From assembly GCA_963920665.1 (NCBI GenBank), contig OY987268.1, positions 16,184,501 to 16,248,500 on the forward strand: a stretch of DNA of 64,000 bases, read 5' to 3'. The first letter of the stretch is position 1; every line of letters starts with the position of its first letter. This DNA is from Straminergon stramineum. Taxonomy: Eukaryota > Streptophyta > Bryopsida > Hypnales > Calliergonaceae. A model generated the notes under the pieces. That model saw only the letters and a program-made list of their open reading frames with translations, was not told where the DNA came from and did not search any database. Below are positions 12,444 through 23,373 of this stretch, piece by piece. The position numbers and the translations under genes were made by a program.

Positions 12444-13149
12444 TTTTTTTCTCAAGTGCAAATTGATAGTCACCTCAGTCACCGGGAATCACAGTGGCCC
12501 TGGGCGCGCTAGTGCGACCTTGGAGCGAGACACACAAGCCTGGAGGAAACCAGCAGCGAGGACGCCACCCATAGTCATACTGCGGGTCGCTGGGTGGCCG
12601 GCCGCACCCACCGCGAGCCTCGTGCTTGTCGCGAGCTGGGGTGAACACCCACATGGTGAGTGTGCGGTGACTCGCAAGAGTGTGAGCTGAATCAAGCCTT
12701 TTCAAAATAGTTGTAGGATTCCGTAAGATGTGTACCTTGTGAATGTTGACGAGATTTTGAGGTTGTGGTGTAGAGCTTTCCACCTGTTGCCTGTCTGCAT
12801 CCTTCGTGCGGCTTCGCGTGGTCCTCGTTTGGAGCAACGTCTCCTCCCTCTGCGCATTCATCACCAGATCAAATTTGTGATTGAAGTACCAAATTTTTGC
12901 AATCTAGATGCTGAGGACCACAAGCTTGCAGATGTTTGAATTAGTTGTAAGTATGGAAGATTGGTGTTGGAGATGGCCGAGACCCTCGATGTCTAGTGAA
13001 GGTGATCAGTGGACAAGTGTCCTGGGCATGCAGGGAGAGGAGGAAGGAATCTTCCAAATTAGAATTCCATAAAGGGCGCGGCGAGATCACCCCGCAAAGG
13101 GTGGCGGCGAGCCAATTGCTGTAAGGCCACCAGTTGCTGTTATGGCCGC

Positions 13150-13290
13150 CAGCGACTGGGCTCGGGCTCAAGACCCCCTTCGAATTACCACAAGCAAAGA
13201 AAAAAAAATACAGTGAAGTGGAGGGCAAATTGAAATACCAAACATTAAGTCCACGGTGTCCGAACACCGGGGACCAAAGACTACTGAACT
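13150..13290 (+). repeat. Dispersed repeat, related to 22700-22830
   Basis: Shares an ordered series of blocks with 22700-22830: GGGCTC..A.CCCCCTT, CAAAGAAAA, TTAAGTC and CCGAACxCCGxGGACC. It lies in antisense orientation within the first long intron of copy A. The GGCTCGATCCC block of the other copies is close to a pol III B box, so a SINE is possible but unproven. Confidence 0.6.
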
Positions 13291-14818
13291 GCTGGTCAAT
13301 AAAAACTAGTTTGTCTTTGTTCTGAATTTGGGATCTAAAGTCTTTCCTAATGTCCATCCTAGTGTGCACTTTGCTGTCCCAGGCAACCTTCATCACCCAT
13401 TGGGTGCTCAAGTCCCAGGTGTTGTATTTAGTATTACATGGCAAGCCAGTTGATGACAAGGTGTGGACGTTCAAATTCGGATACTTTGGGTGGCCCAGCA
13501 GTGAAGAAGGTAAATCTGTGGTGGTCCACCATTCGTCCATCATTTTTGCCTCAACCTACATTTCAATTTCGAAAGTCCATCCGCTTCAACAAGAACTGAT
13601 CTCTATTTGGGTTTGTGTTGATCATGAACTAGCCCAATGGAAGAGGCCATGCATAACAGCGAGGCATGGTGCTCTCGTTGTGTTGGAGTGGTGAACTGTC
13701 GGCGTTGTGAGCGCGCGACGCAATGAAGGCCTACCATGCTTTGTCGTTTACGGGGTAATCTAGAGGCAAAGAGAGAATGTGGCCACCTTATGCAGTGGCC
13801 GCAACCATCTGCGATTTGGGTGAATTTCTCTAGGTTTCTACTTCACATCTTCATGATCTCAGTGCTAAATTTGAATTATTCTTCTTAATCAACCTTGGTT
13901 TACTTCCTGTGAACCCCTTCTACGAGCGCTAGTGGATATGAGACAATCCAATTGACAATTTCATCTGTGGTCCTTGATGGCATGAGAAAGTATTTAGAGG
14001 AAATTTCATGGAGAACTTATTGATTTGGGTGCAGTTAAACTTTCTAAATTCCTAGTCCTATTCGTATACTCCTCTCTCTATTTCTAATTCCATCCCGACA
14101 TATCTCAGTGACCTTGTTCCAATTTGAGGTCCAACTAGGATTGTATTCTTGAAAATCTTTTGTTTGACAACTCTAATCATTTGCTTGGACACACATATTA
14201 GACCCTTTGATTTTTAGAATCGTATCATTCTTTTCCATAAAGGACTACTAAAAAGAGATGAGAGTCAATAACATAACCACAAGAGATGATTGAAATACTC
14301 ACAGTGGCGATGCAATTGTCTTCTTCTTGGTTTTGGACACCTCTAGACTTCTGTGGCATTTCATGACTTAGAACAATATTCTTCGGTGCAGTGTCTTCTT
14401 CTTCTACATTACTTCCTCCACCAAAGCGAAGGGACTTCCTCAACTCTCCAGGGGTGGACTGAGAAACCTTGGACACTACCTTCTTCTTGTTCATCCTGGA
14501 CTTCTTGAGAGCCTTAGAAGATGAGAAATAAAAACTATGATGCCTCTTTCTACTCCTCACGTCAATCAACTCAGGCTCCACTCTCCAAGTGTTCACAAGC
14601 ATGGGGTGAATGAAGTTGACATAAGGCCTCCCTCTCCTCTATACAAGGTATGTGAAACAAACAAACTAAAACTGGATCAAGTATGATGCCACAATAGACT
14701 TGTCAAATGGTCCAAGGTCTTCTACAGTTTTTCTAGGCATAGGACATTAGGATGTGAATTCCATTAAATAATTTATGCCCGCAGCCATCAAGGACGTTCA
14801 CTCCACTTCATCGTACAC

Positions 14819-15224
14819 CTTTGAATGCGCTGGGAAAGGGCAATTAAATTAAACTAGAGGTTTTAAGACCACACACAAAAATTAACTTTGCCCAACTTCC
14901 AATGTCAAGGAGCGGCAACTCTAGAATGTACTGAGAGGATGGTTGGAATTCAATGCTCAAGCCGTTTCGTTGCGTCCACAGTCCCCAACATGTAATAAAT
15001 GAAACTTGAGATGGCAGTGCTCAAATTACGGTTTCCTATGGCAATGGATTCTATTGCTCCATTAAGGTGAAAAATTAACACACCTACTACAATTTATTAA
15101 TTGCTCATCTAAATTTCACTTTCATGAAAATAGAATACACATAAGGCCACAAAAATTTGGTTGCCTTCACTGTTTTCAAAGACCCTAAACCCGTCAGAAT
15201 TCCACCACCTCCTGGCCCTACTTT
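14819..15224. promoter_or_regulatory. Divergent intergenic region between the two genes of element A
   Basis: About 400 bp separate the first recognised ParB-gene exon (minus) from the transposase frame (plus), so both promoters must lie here. A minus-strand frame at about 15062-14955 is open for some 37 codons (contains SSFIYYMLGTVDATKRLEH) and may be a further 5' exon. I see no clear TATA box. Confidence 0.4.
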
Positions 15225-18200
15225 GTGAGGATGGCTTGCATTCGAGTGCATGGTCAAGATGTTCCACTAGTGTTTCCTATAGACGAGGGAGAACGTGCCA
15301 AAGTCATGAGTCACCTCCTACATGTTCCCTTTCGATTTGTAGAGTCCTCCATCTACATTGAAGAGGAAAAATTGTCCCAATTAGGTGAATTGGTGCAATC
15401 CATTTCGGTTGTGAAGAGTCTAGATGGAGATAGCAATTGCTGGTACCTAGCCCCTAGGAACTATAGGGCTTATGGTCTTCCGCTCTCCATGCTAGGGGTT
15501 TCAACGGAAATTTGGAGTCGACAGTCGGACAACTCCACAATCGACATGCCATATGTTGCACGCAAGGTGTCACCCAGTCCACCTCATGTAGTCTCCCTAG
15601 TGCTAACCGGCAATACAATTCTACATTCAGTCAAGGTAGAGAAATTAGAATCCATCATAGAATTGTCGAGTGAATCGGAAGGGGAGTCACTTAATGTGAT
15701 GCTTGAAAAGCAACAACGCCCAATCCCTTTTAAGTTGAGGGAAAAGGCTTCTACACACTCAGAACCAAACACCCCCTCCAATAGTCCAACCCCATGTCTA
15801 TTGTCACGTCCTCCAGTGCCCCCATCTCCGACTCACCAAGTCAGTATAATGGAGTGCTTGAAGAGACTCGCGACTGTACGGCGTTCTCAGAATGAACTGT
15901 CCAACATGGATGTTGATGCCGTGAAACACCATCGTGTGCAGTACTTGCCTACACATTTCAACGGTGACATCATCTTCGAATTGCCTCCGTGTTGATCCGC
16001 ATCCTCATCCCCGGTGGCCAAGAACCTCGAGGGAATGGATAGGCAGTACGACGGACATCCATGGTGGAAGCTGATGACCACAAACATTCACAACTCCGAC
16101 AACCTCAAGTTCCATAAGTCATACTACGTTGGACACCTTGCTTGCCAAAATCCTGACTACGATTATGTAAAAAGGGCTTCCAAAATGAATGAAACAGAGT
16201 GGACTGATTACACGATCTGTCCTTTTGCTAAAGGGGGGAGTCCTCCCAATGATTGTACTCTAGTATGCAAAGTTTGCAAGAGCCCCCCCTTGTGCTTGAA
16301 TACATGTGATGCTAGAATATACTACGTATATTGCGAAAATGAAAAAATGACTAGGGCCGCCATATAATTTAGAGATCATGCACATCCTGTAGCGAAGGGT
16401 GTGTATATAGACTCCGCAGAGAAAATCTCCGGACTCATTGCATAGCAGATGGCCAAAACGCCCACGGCCACCAACTCTGCAATTGCGCTCTCCGCCAGCA
16501 AAGAGTTCCTCACGAACTATTTGTTTCACAATGGTGAAGGGGAGAAAGAGATGTTGAAGGGAGAGGAACTAGAGGAAGTCATGGATAGATTCCAATATCT
16601 TAGCAGTCTGAACATTAGAAATGTCATATCATCGTTTCACTCCAACAACAAAGGAGGGGTCATCAACAACATCATGACAATGAAGAAAGAGTCAAAGTTC
16701 AAGTTCATACATGACAGTGTCTTCCCAGGACAAGGAAAGGAGAAGGTCTACCTCTTCGAAATGCTCACAGAAGGACCCGGAAGTGGAGTGGACCTCGTCA
16801 AACGAATGCAACCAGGAGGGGATTTACAAAATGCATGGATAATGTTTGACCACGTCAGACGCATCAATGAGTGGAGCACCATGGCATGCAACGTGTACGA
16901 TGCGGAGTACAAAAAAGTGATGACCGTGGCCACATGTGACATGCAATCAGAGAATACGGAGATCCAAGTCCAATTCTGGAGATCTCTAAATACAGTCATG
17001 GCAAGACACTAAGTGAAGCACACCAACTTCAAAGGATTCATGGCAGATAGCGCGATGGCCAATTGGAATGTGGCGCGGATTGTCTATGGAAGTGGGTTGC
17101 CTGATGAGAAGATGGAGAATCGAGAGAGGACGTGTTTGTTGCATTGGAGTAGTTCGCTCCACAAGCATAACCAGAAGCACATCAAAGAAGCATTCCAACA
17201 ACAACACATTATCCTCTGCAAACAATACAAAGAATCCAAGATTGTTGAAGAAGCAGAGACCCGGTACCTCGCAATTCAATCCTGGTGGTTTTCGTCAGGT
17301 GCTGCAAGTGAAGAAGATCTTCATCACTTGGACCACTGGCTAGCCTTCTGGCATTTTCGATACCTACAGTGGGGAGGCTTCATGACTGTGGTAAGTGACT
17401 TTGTAAGTTGATTTTGAAGTATCCATCCTCCTCTATCTAAAGCAGTTGTTGAAAAATAGAGGTGTACCCTCTAAACTTAGTGGCATGTACATGGCGACTT
17501 TGATTGAAAATATTCCAGTAGGAATTACTTTTAACTTTTACGAAATTATTGATGAGCATGTGAGGGGGGACCCAAATGAGGGGTTCAAGGATAGGGCACC
17601 TAGACCTTAGTGAGATCCGACTGAAGGTTCCGGGTTCCCAAATGTTACTCTTTTTTGAAGGACTCCCACTCAAAAAAGAGCTCTTAGACCCCCTCCTCAA
17701 AATCTCATGTCAGTCTTTTTCCTCCATGGTAGACATCCCGTCTAGTGCTCATTCGTAGAGAGAAGAATCTCTTTCATATTTTTACATTCACGAATGTCTT
17801 GGTGTGTAAGCAAATGAGGTTCATACATTTGCAATCAGTCCGGAATGATCACATGGGCTATTAACCCTCGAATATGAAATTGGATGTCCTCACTCATGTG
17901 TTATGGATGGATGGATTTGTAGAAATTGAGTTTGGAGGAGATGACCGACCTACCTTTCTGCAATTTGTCTGAAACGGTTCACAACAAATGGCTTCAAATG
18001 TCGGGAAAGCGAGGAAACAACCTCTTCGACGCAACTTGCGATGACAGCATTCATACATGGATGCAAATGACCAACTATCGGGCATACCTTAGAGGACATG
18101 CATCTGAATCGGGGCCGTCCAAGGGGGAGCTCAAACTGAGAGCTGCGAGACGAAGTGGATGTCCCAAGAAAATCGCAGAAGCGTTGAACACGTTGCTTGG

Positions 18201-19311
18201 AGTAGAAGGGGTGGGAACAAGAATACCACACTTGGAAGGAGAAGAAATCTTTGGGAGCACGAAGAGGAAGTTGGACATACCCATCGGTGATGCCAGAGAT
18301 TCACATAGAGCGGACAAAGTGAACTTCTCTCAACCGCGTGTAAGAACCAGGTCCACAACGGCTTCTCTTCAATCTTTGGAGGGCCCAAGTGAACAACCTC
18401 AAACCTAGATCCCTAAACATGTCACAACAGCATTTGAAAGTGATTGTGACACCTCCAAGTGGCACATTGCTAGGATCAGCCACAAGTCCAATGCAAAATG
18501 CCATGCTCAACAACGAACCACCAACATTAGGTGCGCCTCCAAAATCGCAAGGGGAAGGAAGGGAACACTGGCTCCAAAATATCGGGGCCGAAAAGAAGAT
18601 TATGGGAGCAAGCAGGAGGTGGTGGTCGACTTTTGGTTCTGTTGGGATGACATTGAACGATGTGTAAAAGGTACGAAAAGAAAGTAGGTCATTGATTGGC
18701 CTGAGGTACCAAATGTGTGGCCCGTTCTCAGTGGGACCAACCTCAATAGGGAGGAGACTCTGCTGCTACAACATGCAAGCTTCCACCTTCAAGAAAGGCC
18801 GACATTGTCCCCATGCCGACTCTTCACCATGTCGAAGGTTTTCCAAACTGTCTTATATGACCAACCAATGCCCAAGAACCCGGATGCATATCCAACGATT
18901 AGGAACAACCGAACCATTCGGAGGATAGCCAATGCACCAACTACGAAACAACAGAACAAGTGGGAAAGTGCAACAAATGTTAGAGGACAAATAGTGGGAG
19001 TCACCTTGCTCTCCTTTCCAGGCCTTGGTGCAATAGTGGCGCTTGAAATAGGGACAAACACTAACAAAAACATCTATCGAATTACAGTGGGTATGTTCCC
19101 CATATGCACATGCCCAGACTTCGTGAATATGGTTGTTTCAGCTATTGGAGGTCAACAGCAATACGTGAATTGCAAACACCTATACTACTTGTATAGGTAC
19201 TTCTGCAAGATGGACATCCATGAAGACAAATTCATTCATGCACCTAGTTATAGCTTCAATGAATTGAAGGTACTCCTAGTTCGAGCAAGAATCATTACAA
19301 TTCCGGAATAG
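15225..19311 (+). pseudogene. Mutator-like DDE transposase with SWIM zinc finger, 6 in-frame stops
   Basis: Two exons, 15225-17390 (GTAAGT donor) and 17923-19311 (acceptor TTTGTAG), about 1,185 codons with no frameshift that I can see. An N-terminal region of unknown role is followed by a Cys-rich block (CKVCKSPPLC) and HAHPVAKG. The RNase-H-like core then follows: YDAEYKKVM near residue 556, GFMADSAMANW near 606 and CLLHW (C-x2-H) near 637. These fit the first two catalytic Asp and the C..H motif of Mutator-type transposases. Exon 2 ends with CTCPDF and NCKHLYYLYRYF (about 19107-19200), a SWIM finger (C-x-C ... C-x-H). In-frame stops: 15993 TGA, 16365 TAA, 16443 TAG, 17010 TAA, 18406 TAG, 18685 TAG. 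Each is one C-to-T change from CGA, CAA or CAG. The protein would cut and join at the element ends; this copy cannot make it. Confidence 0.75.
17561..17699. repeat. Foldback element 3, degenerate, in the transposase intron
   Basis: Outer arms TGAGGGGGGACC and GACCCCCTCCTCA are imperfectly complementary. The centre GAGATCCGACT is half of the family palindrome. An inner hairpin pairs CTCTTTTTTGA with TCAAAAAAGAG (17648-17680). Confidence 0.55.
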
Positions 19312-19539
19312 GCAACCCTACATTTATCCATGTACTTCAATTACATAGTATTCATTCACATATATTGCGATTGAAATGATTTGCAGTGTACTAAGGGAAA
19401 ATGTTAATGCATTCATGAAATATAGAAGCATGTTTTATAAGTGAAGTACTTTGTTGCCAATTCATATAGATGACTATATTTCCAAGTATTTTTCCTAGTT
19501 TCAAAACATCTTTATAGTCTTTTTACTTCCCATGTGTTC

Positions 19540-19870
19540 CCATTCATTTTCCCATTTTTTAATTTCTGTTTTTATTTAGTTTCTTTGTCCCGAGTTTTCT
19601 TTTCCCAACTTTAATCCTTTCCCCATTTTTTTTTCTTTTCCCATTTTATTTCCTTTCTCCATTTTTTTCCTTTCCCCATTTTGTTTCTTTTCCCATTTTT
19701 TTTCATTTCCCCATTTTTTTTCTTTCCCCATTTTTTTCCTTTTTCCATTTTCTTGGCTTTATCCATTTTCTTATCTTTCTCCCATTTCTCCCTTCTTTCC
19801 CCATTTTTTCCCTTTCCTCTTCCTTTGGAATCCTCTTTTTTTTTCCTTTTCACATTTCGTTTATCTTCTC
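19540..19870. repeat. Polypyrimidine tract (CCCATTTTTTCCTTT-type)
   Basis: About 330 bp of almost pure C/T on the plus strand, built from variants of CCCATTTTTT(C/T)CTTTT, downstream of the transposase stop. The apparent Lys/Gly-rich open frames on the other strand are by-products of this composition. Confidence 0.85.
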
Positions 19871-20340
19871 CATTCCCTACAATTAGGGGGAGGATGTCAA
19901 CATTTTGGTAGTTCTTACAATTATGAAGAGAAATGAATTTTATGATTGTAAATTATGTAAACCACAAAAACTAAAGATTCGAGTCAAATGCCGACCCTTA
20001 ATCCACCATGGCTTCTACTCATCAGTTCACACAAACCTTGAGGTTTTCTACTCACCGTAAACATATGCACTTATACAAACTCACATGACAAATCCCAATT
20101 GTTCAAGGATATTCAAACACCAAATCCTATGTATTCAAATTAGGTAGTCAAAACATCACAACTAAATTGTGTCTAAATGGCATCTCTCTATAATATTGAA
20201 ACCATCTAGCATATTTCCCATTGTAATCATTGAACTAAGTGCTTCACCTTCCAATAAAATTTGATTATCTTTTCCCATCGTAATAAACAATTTCAGAGGA
20301 ATAAAAAATAACTCATTCCAAAGTCCTCGGTTTTAGGGGA

Positions 20341-20525
20341 CACGGTCATAGGTCACAATATTCACTAAAAATAGGAAATTTTTGTCTATTTTGGGAGAAA
20401 AAATGAACAAAAAAAATTTGGGGGCAAAAAATTGCCCCCAAAAATTTTTGGAGGCTCTAGGCTCACATACTCCATGCTCACAGCTCACAAGCTCACGGCT
20501 CTAAGCTCACATGCTAGCGTCGTTG
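20341..20525 (+). repeat. Right terminal/subterminal repeat of element A
   Basis: Runs from CACGGTCATAGGT to the terminal GCTCACATGCTAGC followed by GTCGTTG. It includes a run of GCTCACA words and a hairpin at 20416-20441 (TTTGGGGGCAA pairing with TTGCCCCCAAA). It is inverted relative to 6462-6529. Confidence 0.8.
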
Positions 20526-20535
20526 CCTTGAAGAT
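20526..20535 (+). repeat. Right target-site duplication of element A (CCTTGAAGAT)
   Basis: Identical to 6452-6461 and in direct orientation, abutting the right terminal repeat. Confidence 0.85.
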
Positions 20536-21917
20536 TGATGCCAAAAATTTGTAGACCATATTACATATGGAATTCTTTTAGATTTTAAAAAAATGCCTTC
20601 ACAATGAAATCATTCTTTGAAAGAATTCTTCCAAGCATCGAATGTATGTTTTCAATGCCTTTTCCCAAAAAAGGACTAAGTTGCTCTAATTTCTTTTTAG
20701 TTAACTAATTACTAGTATACTTTTAGAGAAGCTTTCTTTACCTTTCCATATTCAATAATTCTACCCTCCAATTTGAATTGACTTAGGAATAATCAAATCA
20801 AATTCTCTTAAGTATCAAAGTTAATAAAATAAAATATTTATCAAAAAAGGACCCAATATTAAATAACCGAAAGATACACTATAGTCCTTTGGAATAAAAA
20901 ATCTTTCCTTTCAATTACAATGTAGAAATCAATGAAAGAACAAGGTCTATCACTCTATCCTAACCTCTTCTATAGTACCAATTTGTAGAAGAATGTAATT
21001 AATGGATTCAAATAGTCTTAGAACTTAAATTAGAGCACATGATGACCAATGTGTTTGGTCTCGGCAATATGTCGGATAATTTCACCCCTAAGAATTACCT
21101 TTCACCTAGGGGTTTGATTAGCAAACAATTTTTGCTAATAAGCGATTAATTTTTTTAAAGGGAATATTTGGCTTAATATTCTTGCTTATAAGTGGATGAC
21201 ATCTCTAATTTGGTGCCAATCTTGGGGTGGTTTTGATCAATTTGGATGAATAATCCTCCATTTATATGAATCAATGAAATCAATGAGGAATAGATTGCAA
21301 ATTTCATTTATTGCCAAGGATGTAAATACCTTCACCTATTAGTGATTATCTCTTTAGACACTCCCTACAAGCCTACAAGAAATGGAAATAAAATCCCTAT
21401 GTTTACCAAGCACATAGTTAATAAATAATAAAATTTCCAATACACCTGCATTCAATGATTGAATGGTCTACAACTCTATATGAGCTTCTTTTGATAAAAT
21501 TGTACTTTCTACGTCATCATTCACAGCTATACTACTACTTGAAATTTTGTCGATATAGCAAGCTTCTGTACTGAATCAATCCTTCATAAGAATTTCAATA
21601 ATTTTGATGATTTACAATAAATAATTCTTAGCCACCCTAAACCGGTGGAGGGCAATTGACAACACATCCACCTGAAATTAGTAACAATGCTGAAGGGAAA
21701 TCGGTAGCATATCTTGCCAGAATTAGAACATCGCTGATTCACTGGATCCATGGACGTGCTTACTCGGGCAGATTAGGCGGTGTGGCAGTCCCTACATGGA
21801 CAACTGCATTCTTGCATTGGCAGTTCCTGCATGGTCAAGTAGTCTCCAAATTCCCTGGGTCTCTACGGACACTAATCCTCTCCACCATCCAGTCTGCCAC
21901 TCTGCCTCGATAGTTTT
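20536..21917. other. AT-rich DNA without a gene
   Basis: No open frame of coding character and no repeat that I could match elsewhere in the window. On the nested model it is intron DNA of element B. Confidence 0.5.
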
Positions 21918-22214
21918 TCATAATCTTTCAACCGATCTGAGGTTACTCCACCTTCTGATTCCATTGTACTCTCGCTGAGCAGGAAGCCAAGATGACGTGG
22001 AATACCAAGCGCCGGGTGAGAGACGGGGAAAACTTGTAGGAGGCACGTCGACAAGAGACAATGACTTCAGCTCCTCCTCTACAGCAGGTCTGCATTTTCT
22101 TCGTAGTTCAATTATACTTTGTTCATTCACTGTTGAGGATTGTGCAACTTGGGAGAATTCTTGATGAGATTTTGTGATTGTCGAGCGGTTGGTTGGGATC
22201 GATAGCGGCTTCAT
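21918..22214 (-). CDS. Unrecognised 98-codon frame
   Basis: A true ATG at 22214 opens a 98-codon frame with ordinary amino-acid composition (MKPLSIPTNRSTITK..., then ELRRKCRPAVEEELKSL). I recognise no domain. The surrounding DNA is higher in GC than its neighbours, so this may be a 5' exon fragment, but nothing around it continues the gene. Confidence 0.25.
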   Translation of the reverse strand: MKPLSIPTNRSTITKSHQEFSQVAQSSTVNEQSIIELRRKCRPAVEEELKSLSLVDVPPTSFPRLSPGAWYSTSSWLPAQREYNGIRRWSNLRSVERL

Positions 22215-22233
22215 TTTCTTCTTCTAGAGTTTG

Positions 22234-22780
22234 CTTTGCGTGCGCTTTGTTCCTGTGAAAGTCGCCTATCCTTGGGCAGAGGCTCGATCCCCCTTAGAAT
22301 CAGCACGACCAAAGAAAATAAGTTACGGTACAGCTCAGTGGAGGTTGATGACTCTCCTAACTCTTGGTTTAACATTTTAGCACAAATGTTTTGAAAGCTC
22401 CCCTCCCCATGCTCAGGGTGAGACCAGCAATCGTGATTTGTTGTTCCATATTCTGAGCAGTAATTCTATATCCAAATTATTTAAGGGTCAAAGTAGTCTT
22501 CATGTCCGACTGTGAATCGATTTTCCAGAATCAGGACAGTTCGAACTTAATCGATCAGTTTGTCTAGGAAGTCCAGGATCCAAATCCCGTAGGTTGACAT
22601 ACTCGATCTTGGTAGCCTATCGGATCCGATACCTTCACCGGCTGGGACAAGAGGACCCCCGCGAACTAGTTTTCCTTTGTTGCTGTGAAAGTCGCATGCC
22701 CTTGGGCAAGGGCTCGATCCCCCTTAGAATAAGCACGACCAAAGAAAATAAGTTACTATACAGCTCAATGCAGGTTGAAT
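22234..22780 (+). repeat. Direct repeat pair (22234-22350 and 22666-22780) of the dispersed repeat
   Basis: Two copies about 431 bp apart share TTTGTT.CTGTGAAAGTCGC, GGCTCGATCCCCCTTAGAAT, GCACGACCAAAGAAAATAAG and TACAGCTCA. The second continues to about 22830 and matches 13150-13290. GGCTCGATCCC resembles a pol III B box (GGTTCGANNCC). Confidence 0.7.
22567..22662. repeat. Foldback element 4, degenerate
   Basis: A weak left arm (GGAAGTCCAGG), the perfect palindrome TATCGGATCCGATA at the centre and a right arm AGGACCCCC. The order and spacing fit the family. Confidence 0.5.
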
Positions 22781-23140
22781 AACCGAATGTTAAGTCGAGG
22801 TTGGCCGAACCCCGTGGACCGTCTGCCTTTGGTACTAATCCAAGTTTTTTGGTAAAATTCAGTGATTTAATAACATTGTTAGAAGTACCTGTGGACTAAT
22901 ATAGTTTTCACTTGATTACTAGGCTTTATCCCATAAGGGAACTTTAATCAAATTTTTTATTTGATATTTCAAGAGTTAATTTCATGAGTTTCCGACTTCA
23001 CCTCGTCAACTAATAAGGATTCTTGACAACTTCCTTATCTCAATTAATTTGGTCATTTTGCTTGTCTTAGTCAGATGTAATGAAAGATATTTTTAGGTTT
23101 AAGAGAGAGAGATTATTTTGGAAAATGAGAAGAAGAACTA

Positions 23141-23210
23141 GGGGTCCAGTAAAGATACATTGGACTACTGTCGGATCCGACAGTACTTCCACAAGCCCTT
23201 CTTGGACCCC
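23141..23210. repeat. Foldback element 5 with a perfect 20-bp central palindrome
   Basis: GGGGTCC at 23141 and GGACCCC ending at 23210 frame TACTGTCGGATCCGACAGTA (23166-23185), which equals its own reverse complement. The arms outside the palindrome are otherwise poorly paired. Confidence 0.8.
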
Positions 23211-23373
23211 CAAAATCTGGTTGTATGTGATAGATATTTACATTTTTTTTTAATGTAGAAGAGTGAAAACAAATGTATTTTGTTAGCTTCAATTTTAAAA
23301 CATAAGAAGATTTAGTGTAGCAATTTTCTAACTAAAAAAGACCCAAATCATAGTGTCCTTGATGTCATGGATG

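Larger units (their letters stand above)
11950..12690. repeat. 352-bp tandem duplication inside the first long intron of copy A
   Basis: The block starting GTGAGCGTGCGGTGACTCTC at 11950 recurs at 12302 (period 352). A third partial start lies at 12656 (period 354), which soon diverges. Each full unit holds a foldback (11992-12091 and 12344-12443) and a CpG-rich stretch much richer in GC than its surroundings. Confidence 0.85.
6777..14818 (-). pseudogene. ParB-like / beta-class DNA-methyltransferase-like gene, copy A (12 recognised exons)
   Basis: Recognised exons, minus strand: 14818-14303, 11755-about 11292, 11062-10398, 10284-10100, 10004-9810, 9717-9502, 9362-9127, 8994-8274, about 8204-7819, 7717-7444, 7342-7128, 7038-6777. 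Most introns have GT and AG ends. Order: acidic N-terminal part; ParB-type motif VCDGNHRRLAW (10521-10560); a conserved middle; a Lys/Glu-rich segment; then a Rossmann-type methyltransferase region. In that region the motif IV position reads FFDCPEN (8081-8101) and precedes motif I, DCTASTGAS (split over the exons ending 7444 and starting 7342), followed by GHHIVALE. This is the beta-class order. The canonical DPPY is DCPE and DPFxGSG is DCTASTG, so catalysis is doubtful. The C-terminal block contains LPLYAQQMATAF and NVLQFIDGSA. In-frame stops: 14798-14800, 14747-14749, 14666-14668, 14639-14641, near 11456, near 10731, 9318-9320, 9282-9284, 9234-9236, two in the 8994-8274 exon and one in the 7342-7128 exon, which is also frameshifted. 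Confidence 0.7.
6462..20525. mobile_element. Mutator-like transposon, 14.06 kb, carrying a ParB/methyltransferase-like gene (element A)
   Basis: The left end reads CAGGGTTGCTAGCATGTGAGC on the plus strand, split here as CAGGGTT plus GCTAGCATGTGAGC. The right end, on the minus strand, is CAACGAC plus the identical GCTAGCATGTGAGC. The outer seven bases match at three positions, so 17 of 21 terminal bases agree. A perfect 10-bp direct repeat flanks both ends. Inside, two genes diverge from about 15.1 kb: a DDE/SWIM transposase to the right and the ParB/methyltransferase-like gene to the left, each pointing toward its own end. Subterminal DNA on both sides contains CACGGTCATAGGT in inverted orientation (6517-6529 and 20341-20353). 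Both genes carry several stops, so this copy is not autonomous. The boundaries are seen directly; the Mutator assignment rests on the transposase motifs, the SWIM finger and the duplication length. Confidence 0.85.

Noticed and set aside
12941..13543. 200-codon minus-strand frame
   Set aside because: It overlaps the dispersed repeat, contains a poly-Phe run from an A tract, and lies in an intron of copy A. No domain is visible.
15225..19311. Reassigned genetic code (TAA/TAG read as Gln), because stops fall at Gln-like positions in open frames
   Set aside because: TGA stops at Arg positions and TAG/TGA at Trp positions occur as well. Direct copy A/B comparisons show both directions of decay. 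Mutation of methylated cytosine explains all of these without a new code.
19611..19853. Lys/Gly-rich minus-strand frame
   Set aside because: A by-product of the polypyrimidine tract.
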